From NCBI RefSeq assembly GCF_040939455.1, contig NC_134117.1, forward strand, positions 22,933,501 to 22,997,500: 64,000 nucleotides of DNA, given 5' to 3'. The notes beneath the pieces were generated by a model. It did no database searches. It saw nothing but the letters and a program-made list of their open reading frames with translations, and was not told where the DNA came from. Each line of letters opens with the position of its first letter. Position 1 is the stretch's first letter. The position numbers and the translations under genes are program-made. Positions 47,860-58,600 of the stretch are shown piece by piece. Source of the DNA: Microcebus murinus. Taxonomy: Eukaryota; Chordata; Mammalia; Primates; Cheirogaleidae.

Positions 47860-48292
47860 TGTACAAAAACTGTACAATATTATTCCAAATAATATACAAT
47901 AATGTACAATATTATAACCAAAAAGTGGAAACAACCCAAATGTCTGTCAGCTGATGAAATGGATAAAAAGTGGGATATTCATACACTGGAAGATTATTCA
48001 GCCATAAAGAGGAATGAAGTATTGATATATGCTGCATGATGAACCTTGAAGACATTACGCTAAGTGCAAGAAGCTAAAGGCAAAAGGCCATGTGTTACAC
48101 AATTCCATTTATATGAATGTCCAAAACATAACAAATCCATAGAGATAAAAAGTAGACAGGGAGGAGAGGAGTGGTAAGGACCTACCTAATGAGTACAATG
48201 AACACTATTCAGGTGATGGGCACTCATAGTCCTGACTAAAGCATTATAAAAGCTATCCATGTAACAAAAACACCCCGTTAATAATAAAAAAA
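47860..48292 (+). mobile_element. L1 3' end, sense
   Basis: AAAAGTGGAAACAACCCAAATG, GAAGATTATTCAGCCATAAA, CTAAGTGCAAGAAGC and CACTATTCAGGTGATGGGCA, ending in an A run at 48283-48292. Confidence 0.82.
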
Positions 48293-48354
48293 AAAGTTGA
48301 GAAAATTGAGGCTTAGAGACAAGAAATAACTTGCCCACAGTGAACAAAAAAATA

Positions 48355-48500
48355 GTAGATGAGTGTCACCAGGCATGGAGTGGGTGAGGATTGGTTGGTA
48401 CAGGGTTCGTTTTGGGGATGATAGAAATGTTCTGGAATTAGTGGTGCTGTTTGCACAACTCTGTGAACATACTCAAAACCACTGAACTGTGGGATTCCGA
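48355..48500 (+). mobile_element. Second L1 3' fragment, sense
   Basis: GGGGATGATAGAAATGTTCT GGAATTAG and CTCAAAACCACTGAACTGTG are L1M tail phrases. Confidence 0.65.
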
Positions 48501-48519
48501 ACATCACGGTGGCTGGGTT

Positions 48520-48780
48520 TCCAGGGTGGGTATTCCAAGAGAGAGCAAGAGCCAGATGGATGCCATAAGGCCATTTTTGTGTAGCCCAGAAGCCACATGG
48601 TGTCACTTCCACAGCATTCTGATTGTCAAGGCTGTCACAAGGTCCCACCCAGGCATAAAAGATGGGGATAAACTCTACCTCCTGATGGGGAGTAATGAGG
48701 TTCTGGAAGGGCCTGGAGGACTGGGAATATTGCCCTGGCCATTTTGGAAAATACAGTCTCTCACAGACATCTTCCAACTT
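48520..48780 (+). repeat. Interspersed repeat, family not named
   Basis: The pattern GAAGCCACATGGTGTCACTTCC, ACAGCATTCTGATTGTCAAG then GCTGTCACAAGGTCCCACCC is one I recognise from many mammalian loci but cannot name. The long minus-strand frame here is antisense to it. Confidence 0.45.
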
Positions 48781-48879
48781 TTATATTAATACAGCATCAT
48801 TATTTTAAAGAAAAATTTTTTAATACCAAAAGTACAAAGAAGTGAGGGGGAAATGGTCTGCCACTTCCTAGGGACTGTA

Positions 48880-49400
48880 ATTTTTTAAGATTATATGTAT
48901 ATTGTTAGAAAAAACAACCATGTTAACAATATTCTGTGTATCCTGCCAGAAAAAAAGTCAGCATTTTTTATGCTCCTTGCTTTTTTATATAATACTATAT
49001 CTTGGAGGGTTTTCTTTTTCTGTAGCATGCAAGATTGAACACTTTCTTTTAAATGGTGATATAATTCCATTGTATTGCTGTCCCATAATGTATTTAACTA
49101 GGCCCCTATTGAAACATGGAACTGGTTTCCAATTTGTTGCTGTTGCAACGTATTATGCAGGAAATGTCCTTGTACGTTTTTTTTCCCTTGGTATACCTTT
49201 TCAAGTATATTTGTATGGTAAATTTTTAGCAATGCAACTGCCAGGAGAAAGGGTATGAGTATTTAAAAATTTGCATAGACATTGACAAATCACCCACTAA
49301 AAAGACTGATGCATGGTGCATTCCCATCAGTGATTTATGTGTCTACTGTTTGCTTGCAAGTTTACCCACACTTCGTATTATCAGTATTTTCCATCTATGT
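48880..49400 (-). mobile_element. L1M fragment, antisense
   Basis: AAATGGTGATATAATTCCATTG, TAACTAGGCCCCTATTGAAA, TTTTAGCAATGCAACTGCCA and TGCATTCCCATCAGTGATTT are inverted L1M 3' phrases. Confidence 0.6.
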
Positions 49401-52035
49401 CCACCTGGTAGGTAAAAATGATTTCTGCTTTTGGTTTGCATTTATGTTTCTTTAGTATGAGGAGTGCTGAGTGTCTGTTCATCATTCTACCCCAGACAGC
49501 AGCCATCGCTTCCAGCAGGGGCTGAGGACAGCCAGTCATGTGTTCTAGCAGTGGTGTCAGCTGCAAAACCAGCCCACAGCCCGGCCTCCAAGGTCCTAGT
49601 TAATACACAGCTGGAATAAACATCCCAAAGAGCTCAAAACTAAGAATTCCCAACTTGCTACTTCAAGTGCTGGGTCACATGCCTTCCAAATATTACAGAC
49701 AACAAACCGTTAAGGCGGTGATCTTTTTTAAAACAATCACAATATTATTGACTCAGATATCTCACAGGCCAGATGCCACTTAGCTCTGGTTCAGTGATAC
49801 CATCTATAGTCAGATTAATATGAAAAACTAAAGATGTTTTTAAGAAAGTGCTAATGAAGTGGAGAAGATAGTTTTCATAGTAGAAATGGTGTTATAGCAG
49901 CTCCCATCTGAATCGGCATAGTCTAATTATCACAATAAGCTGATGCCTTCACTTTCATGGCTGCGTTTGGTACAGTTAATTGGGGCATTGGGCAATGCCA
50001 TTCTGATAATCTTCTTGTCTGGAAATTGCTCCCTTAGGGAGGAGGGTGTTGATTTTTTATTCTGAGGACAATCAGTGAATGGAAGAAACAAAGCAAGGGT
50101 GAAGACAGAGTATTCTTCCATTTTTTTTTAGCTCGCTTTAAAGCAAAGCAGTAGTGTTGCATAAGCTCAGGTGTGTGGCACAAGTCATTTGTGATAAGTG
50201 CTGAATTTTGTGCTGTTCTGAGATTTGTGAACTAAGATTAGTTTATTCTAATATGCATTGGGTGGCAGGATAATATATTGAGCTATTAGTGTGGGTTTTA
50301 TTTTTCCTGTATTTTATTTCTTCTGTCCAAGCAGGAAGCCAGCCTTGCCTCAGGGAGGTTTGTTTTGGGGGCTGAATGCGGAAGTTGTTTGTGCAGACAA
50401 TCTGGCTTGTGTTTTCTAGAAGCCTGAAGCCGGGAAAGGATTGGAGATTAGTGGCCCCTGAGGTATTGCAGGCTGGAATGTCCTCCCTGACGGTCCTGTG
50501 GCAGGTGTCGGGATGGCAGGACTTCTGTGGACAGGCTTTGTGGTGTCTCTCGGAGGGTTAGAGCCTTAGGCTAGGATTCCCAGCGCAGCCAAGACACCGG
50601 CGCCTAAGCTTGGGAAGGAAGCTCTCACACGCTTCCTGCCTTGAAGGAACATGCAGGCTGGAGCCCTGAGGATATCTGCAGAGGCCTTGGTCTCAAGAGA
50701 AGAGTGGACCTGTCCCTATTTTCCAGGTACCATCTAACTTCCTGGGTTTTCACGCATCCCCAGGGAAGGGACCTGCCCCATGCTGTTACCACCAATATAA
50801 TTTTCCTGCCAACCCAGAGGATGAGGGCTTCAAGTCCGAGACAACTTGAAATAAATTAAAAAAAGGGACATGACAGATTATGACAGGTCTCACCCCCCTG
50901 CGTTTTGGGGTTGAGATTCATACTGCACTACAATTAGAATAAATTCTAGGTGAATCTTAGAACAAGGTCATGCTCCCACCTCCTCGCATTCCAGGATGCT
51001 GTCTTGAGCGGCAGAGAAAGGACAGTTCCAAGAACATTGCTTATCACCCTCCCACCGGTGTGTGCTGCTGACAAAAATCACCTGTCCTGTGTGACTGCAG
51101 AACCGGATTGCAAATCCCTGCCTCAGAGGATGGGGGAGAGAAATGTGATAAGAGTTTGTTACGTTTCTTCAGTGAGGCCGAGCTCATCAACTGAAAATGT
51201 CACCTTGTGCCGAAAGCATTGGGCACGCTGACCAGCAGGGCAAAGCGACCTGTGAATACAGGCTCTGTTCGTGCCAGGCTGTGGGAGCAGAGGATTCAGG
51301 TGAGTGAGCAAATAGAATCTATTCTAGGAGATTCCAAAACCACCCGAGCTATGAGTCTTCTCCCAACATGAAGAAGCTTGAAGCCTTACTCACGGCAGCC
51401 AGCCCCGCCCCGCGCCCCGGGAAGAGTCAGCGAGCTCTGCCTGTGCCCGTGGCTCCCGTCCTGTCCCGGCTTGCCTTGCCCTGGCTGAGGGCGAGAAATG
51501 GAAACTCTTGGGAACGACAGCTGGCCTGGGGGTGCTGGTCTCAGCTCTGAGGGCTTGGGCCATCGGCACAGGCAGATGCCCTTTAGGCCAGGCCCGAGAA
51601 CGGGGAGCTATTTGCTCTTCCTGTCCATTTGTTGTAGACCCAGGGAACCCAGAAAATTGGGAGGTGGGCGAGTCCTGAGCCTAAGGACAGGTGAGTTCTG
51701 GTTGTGCTTCCACAGGCCTTGAGACCTGACGGGCCGTCCCTATGTGTTTTCTCCGAGGTTGTCTCATCACAGTTCACTCAGTGGTCTGTGACAGACTCAG
51801 CGTTAGGTATAGAGTTGGTGCTTAAAAAATGTTCCCCTGGATGGGCAGTGTACTTACGGAGTGCCAACTGTGTGCACGGCATCGTGCTAGGAGTCGAAGG
51901 GAATACCAGGACAAAGTCCCTGTCTTCAGGGAACTTTCAGTCAAGTGGGTCATAAGGCACATTTGATTTATAACCCAGGGATACAAATGCATTTTGTTTG
52001 ACCTTCAGGGTTTTAAAACTTTATAGCAACATTTA
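49401..52035. other. Intergenic, mostly unique
   Basis: No gene supported. Mild GC/CpG enrichment at 51395-51480 (CCGCCCCGCGCCCCGGGAAG). An L2/MIR-like piece lies at about 51850-51950 (GTGTGCACGGCATCGTGCTA, GTCCCTGTCTTCAGGGAACT). Long repeat-poor stretches beside STN1 may be regulatory. Confidence 0.4.
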
Positions 52036-52050
52036 AAAATTTTGCTACCA

Positions 52051-52228
52051 GCTGGGTGTGGTGGCACACACCTGTAGTCCCAGCTGCTAGGAAGGATGAG
52101 GTGGGAGGATTGCTTGAGCCCAGGAGTTCGAGGTTACATTGAGCTATGATGATGCCACTGCACTCCTACCTGGCAACAGAGCAAGACCCTGTCTCTAAAA
52201 AACATAAAATATAAATAAATAAATACAC
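52051..52228 (+). mobile_element. Alu monomer (FRAM/FLAM-like)
   Basis: GCTGGGTGTGGTGGCACACA through GAGCAAGACCCTGTCTCTAA, tail with AAAT units. Flanks TTTGCTACCA and TTGGCTACCA are an imperfect target duplication. Confidence 0.82.
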
Positions 52229-52262
52229 AAATTGGCTACCATCTGAATGCAAAGGAAAGGGT

Positions 52263-52270
52263 GTGCGTGT

Positions 52271-52319
<49 letters not shown>
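52263..52319. repeat. (GT)n microsatellite
   Basis: More than 20 GT units, preceded by TGTGCGTGTACGTGTG, about 35 bases after an Alu monomer tail. Confidence 0.95.
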
Positions 52320-52321
<2 letters not shown>

Positions 52322-52329
52322 GGGAAGAA

Positions 52330-53675
52330 GCAGGTAGCAGCAGTGGCCTCTTCAGATAGGGAACTGGGGGCCAGGAGTAGGTGAGAGACTTATTGCAATG
52401 TTTTATAATTTAACGTGTAAAATGTAATAACTTTAAAGGTAAATAGAAAAGATGGGATTCACATAAAAACCCAGATTTCTGGGCTTTCTTGACAATGCAG
52501 AATCGATGGCAGGGAACACTTAGTCTGGAAACAGGGGGAGTGGTGGTCAGCATTAAAGGACTTAGAGCTGAGAGCTGGCATCAGATTTACATTTGGGAAA
52601 GAATGTTTGGCAGCAGAGTGGAGGAGCATCTCATGGGGGCTAGGTCAGGGGCAGGTGGGCCAGAGGGACAGTGTCTGCTGCCGTGACCCAGGGAAGGCCA
52701 GGGGTGCTGAGCTGGGACGGGCAGGGAGGACCTTTGTGAAATAGGACCGAGAGGTAGAATAGCTGGGGGGAATGGAAAGGGCCAGGGTGACTCCAGGCCC
52801 TGCGAGGCAGCCCACAGTAGGTGCTACAGGATTTTTAAAGTCATGGAAGGAAAGGGGGGCTCAGGAGATTTCTGAGGGTCTGATCTGCTGACAGCAGAAA
52901 TGCTGAAAGAGTACGTCTCTGGAAATGTAAGGAAAGACCCCCAGAGAAAATGCACTCGGGGGCTTATTTGTGCCTCTCCCCCATTTGAGGCACCAAGAGT
53001 GTCTCAGTGATTTCCCAGAGAAAAGGGCCTCTCTGCAGAATGAAACGTGGGAGAACTAGAATTTCATACAGAGAAACTTAATGCTTGTGGCTTAAAAGAC
53101 AAAGGAACACCAACTGAAAAGCAGTTGAAATCATATTCCTTCAGGGAGTGAATTTTCTTGGATCGTGTTCATCCTTTATTGCTTTATTAGTCATTGCAAA
53201 AGCCCTTTTTGGGTTGCAAAGCTGCCAGCAGGGTGCTGTGCCTGGAGGATTACCTTGAGCAATGAGCCCCAAACAGCAACCCTGGCACGTCAACAAGGGA
53301 GGCTGCCCTGGCAACACTGGGTCCAAGGGCAGGGGCAGGCGCCCTACCCTTGAGGTTTGAGGCCAAGAGGAAATGAACCAGCCGGGAGATTCTGTGATGC
53401 TCTTCTCCCTTGAGATTGCTTTAGCAGTTTGGGGTCTTTTTCGAAGGACAGAAACGGGTTGGGTTCCTTGAAGGCAGGAAGCAAGTTTTTACTGCCTCTG
53501 CACTAGGGACAGCAGTCTTAACAATGTTTGGTGGCATTTGTTACTTGAATTGGATGTGAAAATATTTTCCCTGTGAGGCTTGGTGGCCAGCTACCAATTT
53601 AGTAACACTGTGGCCTCAGATTTAATTCATGATATAAAAAATATATTCAAAGTAAAATCAACCTAGTGTTAATTA
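52330..53675. other. Intergenic unique sequence
   Basis: No gene or clear repeat recognised. Confidence 0.4.
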
Positions 53676-53679
53676 CTTA

Positions 53680-53890
53680 ATAGCTAATAATTATTGAACG
53701 GTTATGCCACAATCACTAAGCAAATTTATATCTTCACATAAACCCAAATAGGTACAATTATCATTCCCACTTTACAGATGAATAAATCGAGGCTTAGAGA
53801 CTAACTTGCCCAAGGGCATATATCTAATACGTGGGAAACCCAGGCTTCTACCCAGTGAGTTTAACCATTAGGTTTCATTGTTTTCAGACT
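53680..53890 (-). mobile_element. MIR, antisense
   Basis: TCATTCCCACTTTACAGATG, then GAGGCTTAGAGACTAACTTG and CCCAAGGGCATATATCTAAT: inverted MIR. Confidence 0.78.
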
Positions 53891-53972
53891 CAGAGAAGCC
53901 CATTCTCTCATAGCTCTAAACTATGAACCCAACAAAGAGTGTCTTCAAATTTGGGTTAATATATAAACTCTA

Positions 53973-53973
53973 C

Positions 53974-54008
<35 letters not shown>

Positions 54009-54012
54009 TGTT
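53973..54012. repeat. (ATGT)n microsatellite at an Alu tail
   Basis: About eight TATG units where the reversed A tail of the adjacent antisense Alu should be. Confidence 0.9.
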
Positions 54013-54292
54013 GAAGACAGAGTCTCACTCGGTTGTGCAGGCTAGAGTGCTGTGGGCATCCAAGCTCACTGCAACCTCGAACTTCTGGGCCCAAGTTATT
54101 CTCCTGCCTCAGCCTCCCAAGTAGCTGGAACTACAGGCTCACACCACCACCACACCTGGAAAAACTTTTTTTTTGTAGAGATGGGGTCTCGATATTGCCC
54201 AGAGTGGTCTCGAATTCCTGGCTTCAAGCAGTCCTCCCACCTCAGCCTCCCAAAGTGTTGGGATTACAGGTGTGAGCCACCATTCCTGGCCT
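54013..54292 (-). mobile_element. Alu, antisense
   Basis: GAAGACAGAGTCTCACTCGG through GTGAGCCACCATTCCTGGCC: inverted dimer. TATAAACT flanks it at about 53961 and 54293, enclosing the microsatellite. Confidence 0.88.
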
Positions 54293-54728
54293 ATAAACTT
54301 TATTTTCCCACAGCTGAGGCTGCACTGAGAACCCATTTCTGTTGGTGAGTGCCACAGGATGCTGGGCTGAGTGGGTGGCATGACGTCATGTCCCACTCCT
54401 GGCAAAGGGGGAGCAGCTATTGACTGAAAATGCAGAAGTCCTGGAGCAGGACAGCAAAATTCCTACCTAAAGCTGTGCAGTCCCAGAGAGAAATGGACCA
54501 AGAGACTGTTTCAGTGACTTCCAAGGAGTTTGGTTTGGTTCGTGCAGTGTTGCCTTGCAACATTTCAAAAATAAGCAGATGGAATTACCAACATTTAAAA
54601 ATCTAGAGATTTAATATAAAAATCCAGATTTCTGGCTTCCTTTGAAATTTTGGGAAATCTGACCACATTCTAGGATGGGGACAGAGTAGCAACTGCCCAC
54701 TTGTGACAGGCACGAGTGTCCCAATTTG

Positions 54729-54778
54729 CCTACTATATCCATAGTAGGATATAGCCTACTGTGCTTATGGCTATATCC
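54729..54778. repeat. Overlapping inverted repeats
   Basis: CCTACTAT/ATAGTAGG (54729-54736 and 54741-54748, 4-nt loop) overlaps GGATATAGCC/GGCTATATCC (54747-54756 and 54769-54778, 12-nt loop). Both pairs are exact. Confidence 0.9.
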
Positions 54779-54984
54779 AGCCCACTGCATTAACTTACAG
54801 AACCTAAAAGGTGCCACCATATTTGTAGTATTCAGAAGTGCTGCAAATACCAGAAAGTCTGAGAACAGTTGCCTTCTATCTTAAGGAAGGCAGAGTTTGA
54901 GAAAAAGTGTTCTCCCCACCTGCTAGGTGATGTAGGAAGCTGCTGCTGCTGTCATAAAATGAAAAGGATCCGGATTCTCTAGGT

Positions 54985-55590
54985 CTTTGCCACTCAAAGT
55001 GCAGGCCTTGTACCCAGGGCAGCAGCAGCAGCCAGCAGCTTTTTAGAAATGCAAAATCTCAGCTCCCTCCCCAGATGTATGTGGCATTCTGCTAGGGCTG
55101 CCATAACAAGTGCCATAGACAGAGTGGCTTATCCAATGGAAACTTATTCTAACAATTCTGGAGGCCAGAAGTCCAAGATCAAGGTGTTGATAGGTTTGGT
55201 TTCTTCTGAGGCCTCTCTCCTTGGCTTGAAATGGCCATCTCCCCCCCGAGGTCTTCACGTGGTCTTCTCCTGTGTGTGTGTCACAGGGTCTTCCCTCTGT
55301 GTGTGTCTGTGTCCTCTTCTGGTCTTCCTATGAGGACACCAGTCATACTGGATCAGGGCCCACCCTGATGCCCTCCTTTAACCTAATTACCTCTTTAAAG
55401 ACCATGTCTCCCAGTGCAGTCACATTCTGAGGTAGTAGGAGTTACGATTTCAACATATGAATTTCGAGGGGACATAGCTAGGCCCATAACACCTACTAAA
55501 TTGGATTCACATGTTAACAAAGTCCCCAGGGGACTTATGTACACATTAAATTTGGAAAAGCACTGCCCAGGCCTGAGCCTTAGTGGACAA
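54985..55590. mobile_element. MER5A-like MITE split by an MLT1 LTR
   Basis: The left half 54985-55079 (CCACTCAAAGTGCAGGCCTT, TTAGAAATGCAAAATCTCAG) and right half 55492-55590 (AACAAAGTCCCCAGGGGACT, TTTGGAAAAGCACTGCCCAG) belong to one MER5A. The LTR lies between. Confidence 0.7.
55080..55491 (-). mobile_element. MLT1 solo LTR (ERVL-MaLR), antisense
   Basis: TGGAGGCCAGAAGTCCAAGA followed by TCAAGGTG, then TAACCTAATTACCTCTTTAA and GATTTCAACATATGAATTTC are the inverted MLT1 LTR in order, about 410 bases. Non-coding, ancient MaLR copy. Confidence 0.85.
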
Positions 55591-55664
55591 AACACTGTGG
55601 GTCTGTCTGGGAGTGGGGAGGAGGGAAAGGAGAAGGCCACAGTGACCTCTTTAGTTATTTAAAT

Positions 55665-55976
55665 TTTTTTTTTTTTTTCATTTTTTAGAGGCAGGATCTC
55701 ACTCTTCTGCCCATGAACTGGAGTATAGTGACATGATCATAACTCACTGCAGCCTTGAACCCCTGGGCTCAAGTGATCTTCCTGCCTTGGCCTCCCCAGT
55801 ACCTAGGACTACAGATGTGCACCATCATGCCTGGCTAATGTTTTTTATTTTTTTGAAGAAATGGGGTCTTGCTATGGTGCCCCAGCTGGTCTTGAACTCC
55901 TCAGTTCAAGGAATCCTCCTGCCTTGGTCACCCAAAGTGTTGGAATTACAGGTGCAAGCCACCATGCCCATGCCAC
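55665..55976 (-). mobile_element. Alu, antisense
   Basis: Inverted dimeric Alu. AGTTATTTA at 55653-55661 and 55977-55985 is a 9-bp target duplication. Confidence 0.85.
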
Positions 55977-56599
55977 AGTTATTTATTTCAAAGAACTTTC
56001 TCTTCATTCCATAGGTCTGGTATGGTGGCAATACTGTGAAATTCAAGGTCAGTTCTTCTCATTGAGGAGCAGGGACCCTCTACACTTTGGGGAATGTGAG
56101 CAGGTGAGGTTAACAGGTGAGGACTGATGAACCAAGCTGCTGTGAATCTGGCCCATGAGAGTTGAGAAGAGACTCCTTCTGCCAACAGGTTGGAATGCTG
56201 GAAACACATTTAGCAGAAAACTCATTTCTACAGGGTCACCCTCTGCAGACTTCCTCTTTCAAGGTGCAAAGCTAGTCTCTGGTGTTTTCTGGAATGGGGA
56301 CCCGGAAGATACGATACCACATTTCTCCCCAGTTTGCACAAGCTGGGTTACCACCTCTGTAGTAGGCCTGCTGCCATGGCAACAGTTGCCATAGAGATAC
56401 TCCTGTGCATGGTGGAAATTAATCCCCACCTATACTGTCAATCACTTGGCTTAAAACTAGACATTTTCAAGCTGTATCCTGTAAAACTGTAAGGTCCTTG
56501 CAGGGTTTCACAAACATTTGATTCAGTTTGGTTATGTAAGTGTAGTCTTCTGTGCACCTTTTTCAATTATCAATTTAAAAAAGAAAAAAAAAAAGAGAG

Positions 56600-56735
56600 A
56601 ACAGGTCTCACTCTGTTGCCCAGGCTGGAGTGTAATGGCTCCATCATAGTGCACAATAGCCTTGAATTCCTGGGCTCAAGTGATCCTCCCACCTCAGGAC
56701 TATTACCATGTGCCATGGCACCCAGCACTATTAAA
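56600..56735 (-). mobile_element. Alu fragment, antisense
   Basis: GAACAGGTCTCACTCTGTTG through CATGTGCCATGGCACCCAGC: a single inverted arm with a deletion near 56698. A-rich on its left. Confidence 0.75.
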
Positions 56736-57004
56736 GATACTTTAAATTTATTTTTTAAATGACAATGTAAAAAACATCTAACAGTATACACTACAGTATT
56801 TACCAAAAATTGTTCAAATTCTGGTCTGATAGAGTGATTTGTAGAAGGCTAATCCCTCCTATAAATAATAATTATGAACTCTGGACAAAAACAAACAAAA
56901 ATCCCTGTTTAATGCCCCTGGAGAGCAGCCAGACAGCAAAGGAAGGGGACTTGGTCTGTGAAAGAAGGGAACTACTCCGGGTGACACATACAGTCTTTCT
57001 CTAG

Positions 57005-57185
57005 CTTTAGTGTTTATTAGAATCTCTAGAGCATTTGTTGAAACATAAATTGCTAGCTCCACACCAAGGGTTTCTGAGTCACCCCCAGAAGTCTGGGGTG
57101 GGTCCTACAAATTTGCATTTCTAACAAGTTCCCAGGTGATGCTAATACTGCTGGGCCAATGCCCACCCTTTGAGAGCCACAGTCA
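57005..57185. mobile_element. MER5A-like hAT MITE
   Basis: CTCCACACCAAGGGTTTCTG, TCTGGGGTGGGTCCTACAAA and TTCCCAGGTGATGCTAATAC, ending CTTTGAGAGCCAC. Confidence 0.8.
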
Positions 57186-57589
57186 GCTTGCCTTGGGTGA
57201 GGGTGAGGGAGGGATTAGAACCAGAGCAGAAAGCCCCAGGCTTACTGGCCTGATGATTCCAAGAAGGGGTTGGTTTATAAGTGCAGTGGCTGGAAATTGA
57301 GGAGAAATTTTAAGAAAGGAGAGACTCACAGAGCTGGAAGCCCCCAAATTTACATGCATAAATTCTCCTCAAATCCTTGGCCAATGCCTGAACTGTATAT
57401 GTGCAGGTGATACCGTGAGGGGTCTAAGAGGGAACAACTGCTGATGGCTAAAGAGGTGAGCAGAGATGTCAGCAGTTGCTCATCACAGGGGAGAGAGAGT
57501 TTGCAGCTGAAAGTCTCACCAGGTTAGGGGGGTTTGGCAAACAACTTGAGCTTTTCACTGAATCCATGGAAGAGCCACAGCCTTAGAGT

Positions 57590-58075
57590 AAAGACTCTAC
57601 ATCCCTGACTAAGCCGTTTGTTCTAGTACTAAAGGTAAAACTCAAATAGACCCATCCTAACAATAAAATGTAAAGATAATCCTTAACAAAAGTGATATGA
57701 TCCACCAGTAATTTAACTGCCTACTACAAGAAAATGCTCTTCAGAGGAAGATAGCAGAGTCTAGTCTCTACAACATGTCATCCACAATATTCACTATACA
57801 AAAATAACTAGATGTGCAAAGGAAAAGAAAATTGTGACCCACAATCAAGAGATATACTAGTCAATAGAAACAGACTCACAAACAGCCCAGATGTCAGAAT
57901 TGACAGATAAAAACTTTATAAAATAACTCTGATAAATATATTAAAGAGTCTTTAGAAAATATGCCCATTACTGGGTACAGAGATGAGAAATTCAGGAGAG
58001 ATCTGGAAAGTGTAAAAACAAACTAAATGGAAATCCTGGAAGTGAAAAACATAATATCTGAAAAGTGTATCTCCT
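57590..58075 (+). mobile_element. L1M 5' UTR/ORF1-region fragment, sense
   Basis: AGTCAATAGAAACAGACTCAC, CCCAGATGTCAGAATTGACAG and GAAATCCTGGAAGTGAAAAAC match the region before and into L1M ORF1. Too decayed to code. Confidence 0.65.
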
Positions 58076-58124
58076 GCTTCACATCCTCACTCCCAATTTA
58101 ACTTTTCACCTCAGAGTTAAACAT

Positions 58125-58600
58125 CTGTAGTAGGATTCTTTGGTTGTAAATGATAAAGATCTTACTCTAAATAGCTTATGCCAGGGTGGTAAGGTGCATG
58201 GAAGACCTCACTGACACAACCAAACTGCAGGGAGGGACAGAATGGAGCTGGTTTAGAATCAGTTGGCCCAAGGGATTCAAATGCCTTGAAGATGTTCTTG
58301 TCATTGTTTTCTCTTTCTCTCTCTCTCTTTGAGAATTGGCTGTACACTCTCCTACTGCGAACAGGACTCTCTGTGTGGTAAGAGAGATGGCTGAGGGCTC
58401 ATAGCTTCATAGCTCTAAGAGGAAAGAGGTTCTGTTCCCCTAGGACCAGTTAGAAAAATCCCAGGGAAGGTGTGTGATTAGTCCCGTGTGGGTTGTTTTC
58501 TCTCCATGGACCAATCACAATTGCCAGGTGGGAGTATTATTAATGGCTCAAATAAGATGTCCAACCCCAACCAATCACTATGGCCAGGGAGGCAGTTCCT
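58125..58600 (-). repeat. Old interspersed repeat, family not named
   Basis: GGTTGTAAATGATAAAGATC, a (CT)n tract at 58308-58328, CATGGACCAATCACAATTGC and CAATCACTATGGCCAGG follow a common mammalian repeat pattern related to the fragment at 15700. Name not recalled. Confidence 0.45.

Noticed and set aside
48313..48777. 154-codon minus-strand frame
   Set aside because: Antisense to an L1 tail and another interspersed repeat, so not a gene.
49401..52035. Possible 5' exon of SH3PXD2A near the mild CpG patch at 51395-51480
   Set aside because: Too few CpGs for a promoter island and no recognisable PX-domain coding sequence. The human promoter is expected further away.
53973..54012. Direct repeats considered as an array
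   Set aside because: Simple tetranucleotide microsatellite.
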